From: Thiothrix winogradskyi
GTDB lineage: Bacteria > Pseudomonadota > Gammaproteobacteria > Thiotrichales > Thiotrichaceae
Reading direction: 5' to 3'
Assembly: GCF_021650935.1 (NCBI RefSeq)
Contig: NZ_CP091244.1
Location: 620,001 to 684,000 of the forward strand
DNA: 64,000 nucleotides
The position numbers were made by a program, and so were the translations under genes. Shown here piece after piece: positions 62,484-64,000 of the stretch. Numbering within the stretch: the stretch's first letter is position 1; each line of letters begins with the position of its first letter. The notes under the pieces were generated by a model. That model made no database searches. It was not told the origin of the DNA and saw only the letters and a list, made by a program, of their open reading frames with translations.

Positions 62484-62999
62484 ATGTCCAGACAATCCAG
62501 TTTTACCCGTGAAGAACTCCTGCAATGTGGTCGTGGCGAAATGTTCGGCCCCGGCAATGCGCAATTGCCAACCCCTAATATGCTGATGATGGATCGCGTC
62601 GTCGAAATCAGCGCTGACGGCGGAGCAGCAGGCAAAGGTCATATTCTGGCAGAACTGGATATTACCCCCGATCTATGGTTTTTTGATTGCCATTTCCCCG
62701 GTGACCCGGTAATGCCCGGCTGTTTGGGCTTGGATGCTATGTGGCAAATCATCGGTTTTTACTTGGCGTGGTTGGGCAACCCTGGTCACGGTCGTGCCTT
62801 AGGCGTGGGTGAGGTAAAGTTTTTTGGTCAAGTATTGCCGACAGCTAAAAAGGTAACGTACAAAATTGAACTGACCCGCGTGATTACCCGTAAGCTGGTG
62901 ATGGGGATCGGTAACGGCAGTCTGGAAGTCGACGGTCGCGAAATTTATACCGCGAAGGACTTGCGGGTGGGTTTGTTTACCTCGACGGCGAATTTCTAA
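62484..62999 (+). CDS. fabA: 3-hydroxydecanoyl-ACP dehydratase/isomerase FabA
   Basis: The 171-residue protein matches FabA along its length, with catalytic His70 in CHFPGDPVMPG and Asp84 in LGLDAMWQ. It dehydrates beta-hydroxyacyl-ACP and isomerises the C10 product, starting unsaturated fatty acid synthesis in the type II pathway. fabB, its usual partner, is not adjacent here. The gene is 50 bases after ubiA and a terminator follows. Confidence 0.97.
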   Translation: MSRQSSFTREELLQCGRGEMFGPGNAQLPTPNMLMMDRVVEISADGGAAGKGHILAELDITPDLWFFDCHFPGDPVMPGCLGLDAMWQIIGFYLAWLGNPGHGRALGVGEVKFFGQVLPTAKKVTYKIELTRVITRKLVMGIGNGSLEVDGREIYTAKDLRVGLFTSTANF

Positions 63000-63021
63000 A
63001 CAACCTGACTGCCTATTAAGG

Positions 63022-63066
63022 AACTTCTTGCCGCTGGCTCGTTCAAAACGCCAAGAAGTTTTCTTC
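63022..63066 (+). terminator. Intrinsic terminator after fabA
   Basis: AACTTCTTG (63022-63030) pairs with CAAGAAGTT (63052-63060), followed by TTCTT. The loop is about 21 bases, so it may be moderate in strength. Confidence 0.6.
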
Positions 63067-63091
63067 ACAACGGAAGCACAGGAGCAATACC

Positions 63092-63784
63092 ATGAAACAA
63101 CAACTCGCTGCCCTATTGATTGGTATGGCTGCGTGGGGCGTTACCCATGCCGCCGATACCCCGGTTTATGATCGGATTGCGTTTAGCGTCAGTGCTGAAA
63201 AAGAAGTGCCTAACGACGTTTTGACAGCAGTGTTGTATGCCGAACAACAAGGTCAAGATACGGTTGCAATGGCAGATGCCGTCAATCAAGCCATTACCTG
63301 GGCGATTGACGTTGCCAAGCAAGAAACCACCGTGGAAACCAGTACGCTTGATTACACGACCAATCCGATGTACACCGATTCACGTATTACGGGTTGGCAA
63401 GTGCGTCAAAGTATTCAACTCACCAGTAAAAACAGCAAGGCATTGAGTGGTTTGCTGGGTAAATTGCAGGAAAAATTACGCATCGAAGGTATCCATTACC
63501 GTGTTTCGCCTGAAGTGCAAAGCAGTACCGAAGAAGAGCTGATTAATACCGCATTAGCGAATTTCAAGAAACGTGCTGAACAAATTAAAACCAGCATGGG
63601 GCGTGCAGAATACCGTGTGGCGCGAATTGATGTACAAGCTGCTAACGATTTTCAACCACCGATGATGCGCATGGCAGCAATGGATTCCGTCGCAATGGCG
63701 GCTCCCGCAGCACCTGAATTGGAAAGTGGTAAGCAGAAACTCAAAGTGAATGTGCAAGCCGAGATTGAACTTTCGATTCAATAG
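63092..63784 (+). CDS. SIMPL (DUF541) domain exported protein
   Basis: The 230-residue protein has a signal peptide (about 1-20, ending THAA) and a SIMPL/DUF541 domain (RIAFSVSAEKEVPNDVLTAVLYAEQQG, QTSLDY-like ETSTLDYTTNP, AEQIKTSMGRAEYRVARI). Such periplasmic proteins are linked to oxidative or envelope stress; the mechanism is unknown. It lies between fabA and rpmE2. Confidence 0.88.
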   Translation: MKQQLAALLIGMAAWGVTHAADTPVYDRIAFSVSAEKEVPNDVLTAVLYAEQQGQDTVAMADAVNQAITWAIDVAKQETTVETSTLDYTTNPMYTDSRITGWQVRQSIQLTSKNSKALSGLLGKLQEKLRIEGIHYRVSPEVQSSTEEELINTALANFKKRAEQIKTSMGRAEYRVARIDVQAANDFQPPMMRMAAMDSVAMAAPAAPELESGKQKLKVNVQAEIELSIQ

Positions 63785-63836
63785 CGCTAAGATGTTGCGC
63801 TTTTCGCATATACCCGAATAACTTGAGGATTTCAAC

Positions 63837-64000
63837 ATGAAGCCCGGCATTCACCCTAACTACAGAGAAGTCGTCTTTCAAGACCTGACTAGCGGCTTCG
63901 CGTTTCTGACCCGCTCCACGGTTAACACCAGAGAAAACATTGCTTGGGAAGATGGCAAAGAATACCCACTGGTCAAAGTGGAAATTTCCAGCCAATCTCA
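63837..64000 (+). CDS. rpmE2: 50S ribosomal protein L31, type B (5' part)
   Basis: The 54 visible residues (MKPGIHPNYREVVFQDLTSGF, FLTRSTV, WEDGKEYPLVKVEISS) match type B L31, the zinc-independent paralogue used when zinc is scarce. It lacks the zinc-binding Cys of type A in this visible part. GAGG lies 8 bases upstream. The gene runs off the window end. Confidence 0.92.
   Translation, partial: MKPGIHPNYREVVFQDLTSGFAFLTRSTVNTRENIAWEDGKEYPLVKVEISSQS

Overview
The window is about 64 kb of chromosome from a gammaproteobacterium, most likely Thiothrix or a close relative in Thiotrichales. The basis is the gene set: FabA, CmoM, FimV, the tonB-yqgE-ruvX-pyrR order, type B L31, bactofilin, and secreted proteins with dockerin-like tails. 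This placement is inferred from families, not from a marker-gene comparison. No rRNA, tRNA, CRISPR array or prophage was seen.

Layout. 1-5.6 kb: an accessory island with an IS200-type element, an AT-rich secreted propeller-like protein and a secreted repeat protein, bracketed by a 75-bp direct repeat. 5.7-12.8 kb: surface-polysaccharide genes (methyltransferase, two secreted polysaccharide deacetylases, a second propeller-like protein, an O-antigen ligase-like protein). 12.8-24.9 kb: an orphan fused adenine methyltransferase, then housekeeping genes (phosphatase, pyrR, ruvX, yqgE, tonB-like, SCO1, cmoM, uup, antiporter, KdpDE-like pair). 24.9-31.4 kb: a two-subunit sodium/solute symporter and two tandem STAND ATPases. 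31.5-37.2 kb: a small HMA/FUN14 group, a cohesin-like protein and serine protease with dockerin-like tails, and RNase D. 37.2-48.1 kb: a PP-loop protein, a polysaccharide export cluster (GT4, Wzx-like flippase, GT4-Wzc fusion) whose kinase is split by an IS982 copy, and a two-gene unit of unknown function. 48.1-53.5 kb: cobO, dusC, cpdA, tatD and envelope proteins. 53.6-60.7 kb: the most interesting unit, a tight minus-strand operon joining a Ras-like GTPase, roadblock proteins, a pseudo-receiver protein, a PAS protein, a PhnD-like protein without signal peptide, and a short FimV, next to a bactofilin. 60.9-64 kb: a lipoprotein, ferredoxin, ubiA, fabA, a SIMPL protein and the start of rpmE2.

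How it fits together. The cell seems to invest in its surface: two polysaccharide regions, several secreted adhesin- or enzyme-like proteins, and a GTPase/FimV/bactofilin locus that looks like a cell-pole or pilus-positioning module. Two non-coding stretches (19.47-19.58 kb on plus, 35.75-35.87 kb on minus) look like small RNA genes with consecutive hairpins and intrinsic terminators. The IS982 insertion can be removed in silico to restore an uninterrupted tyrosine-kinase gene, so that disruption appears recent.
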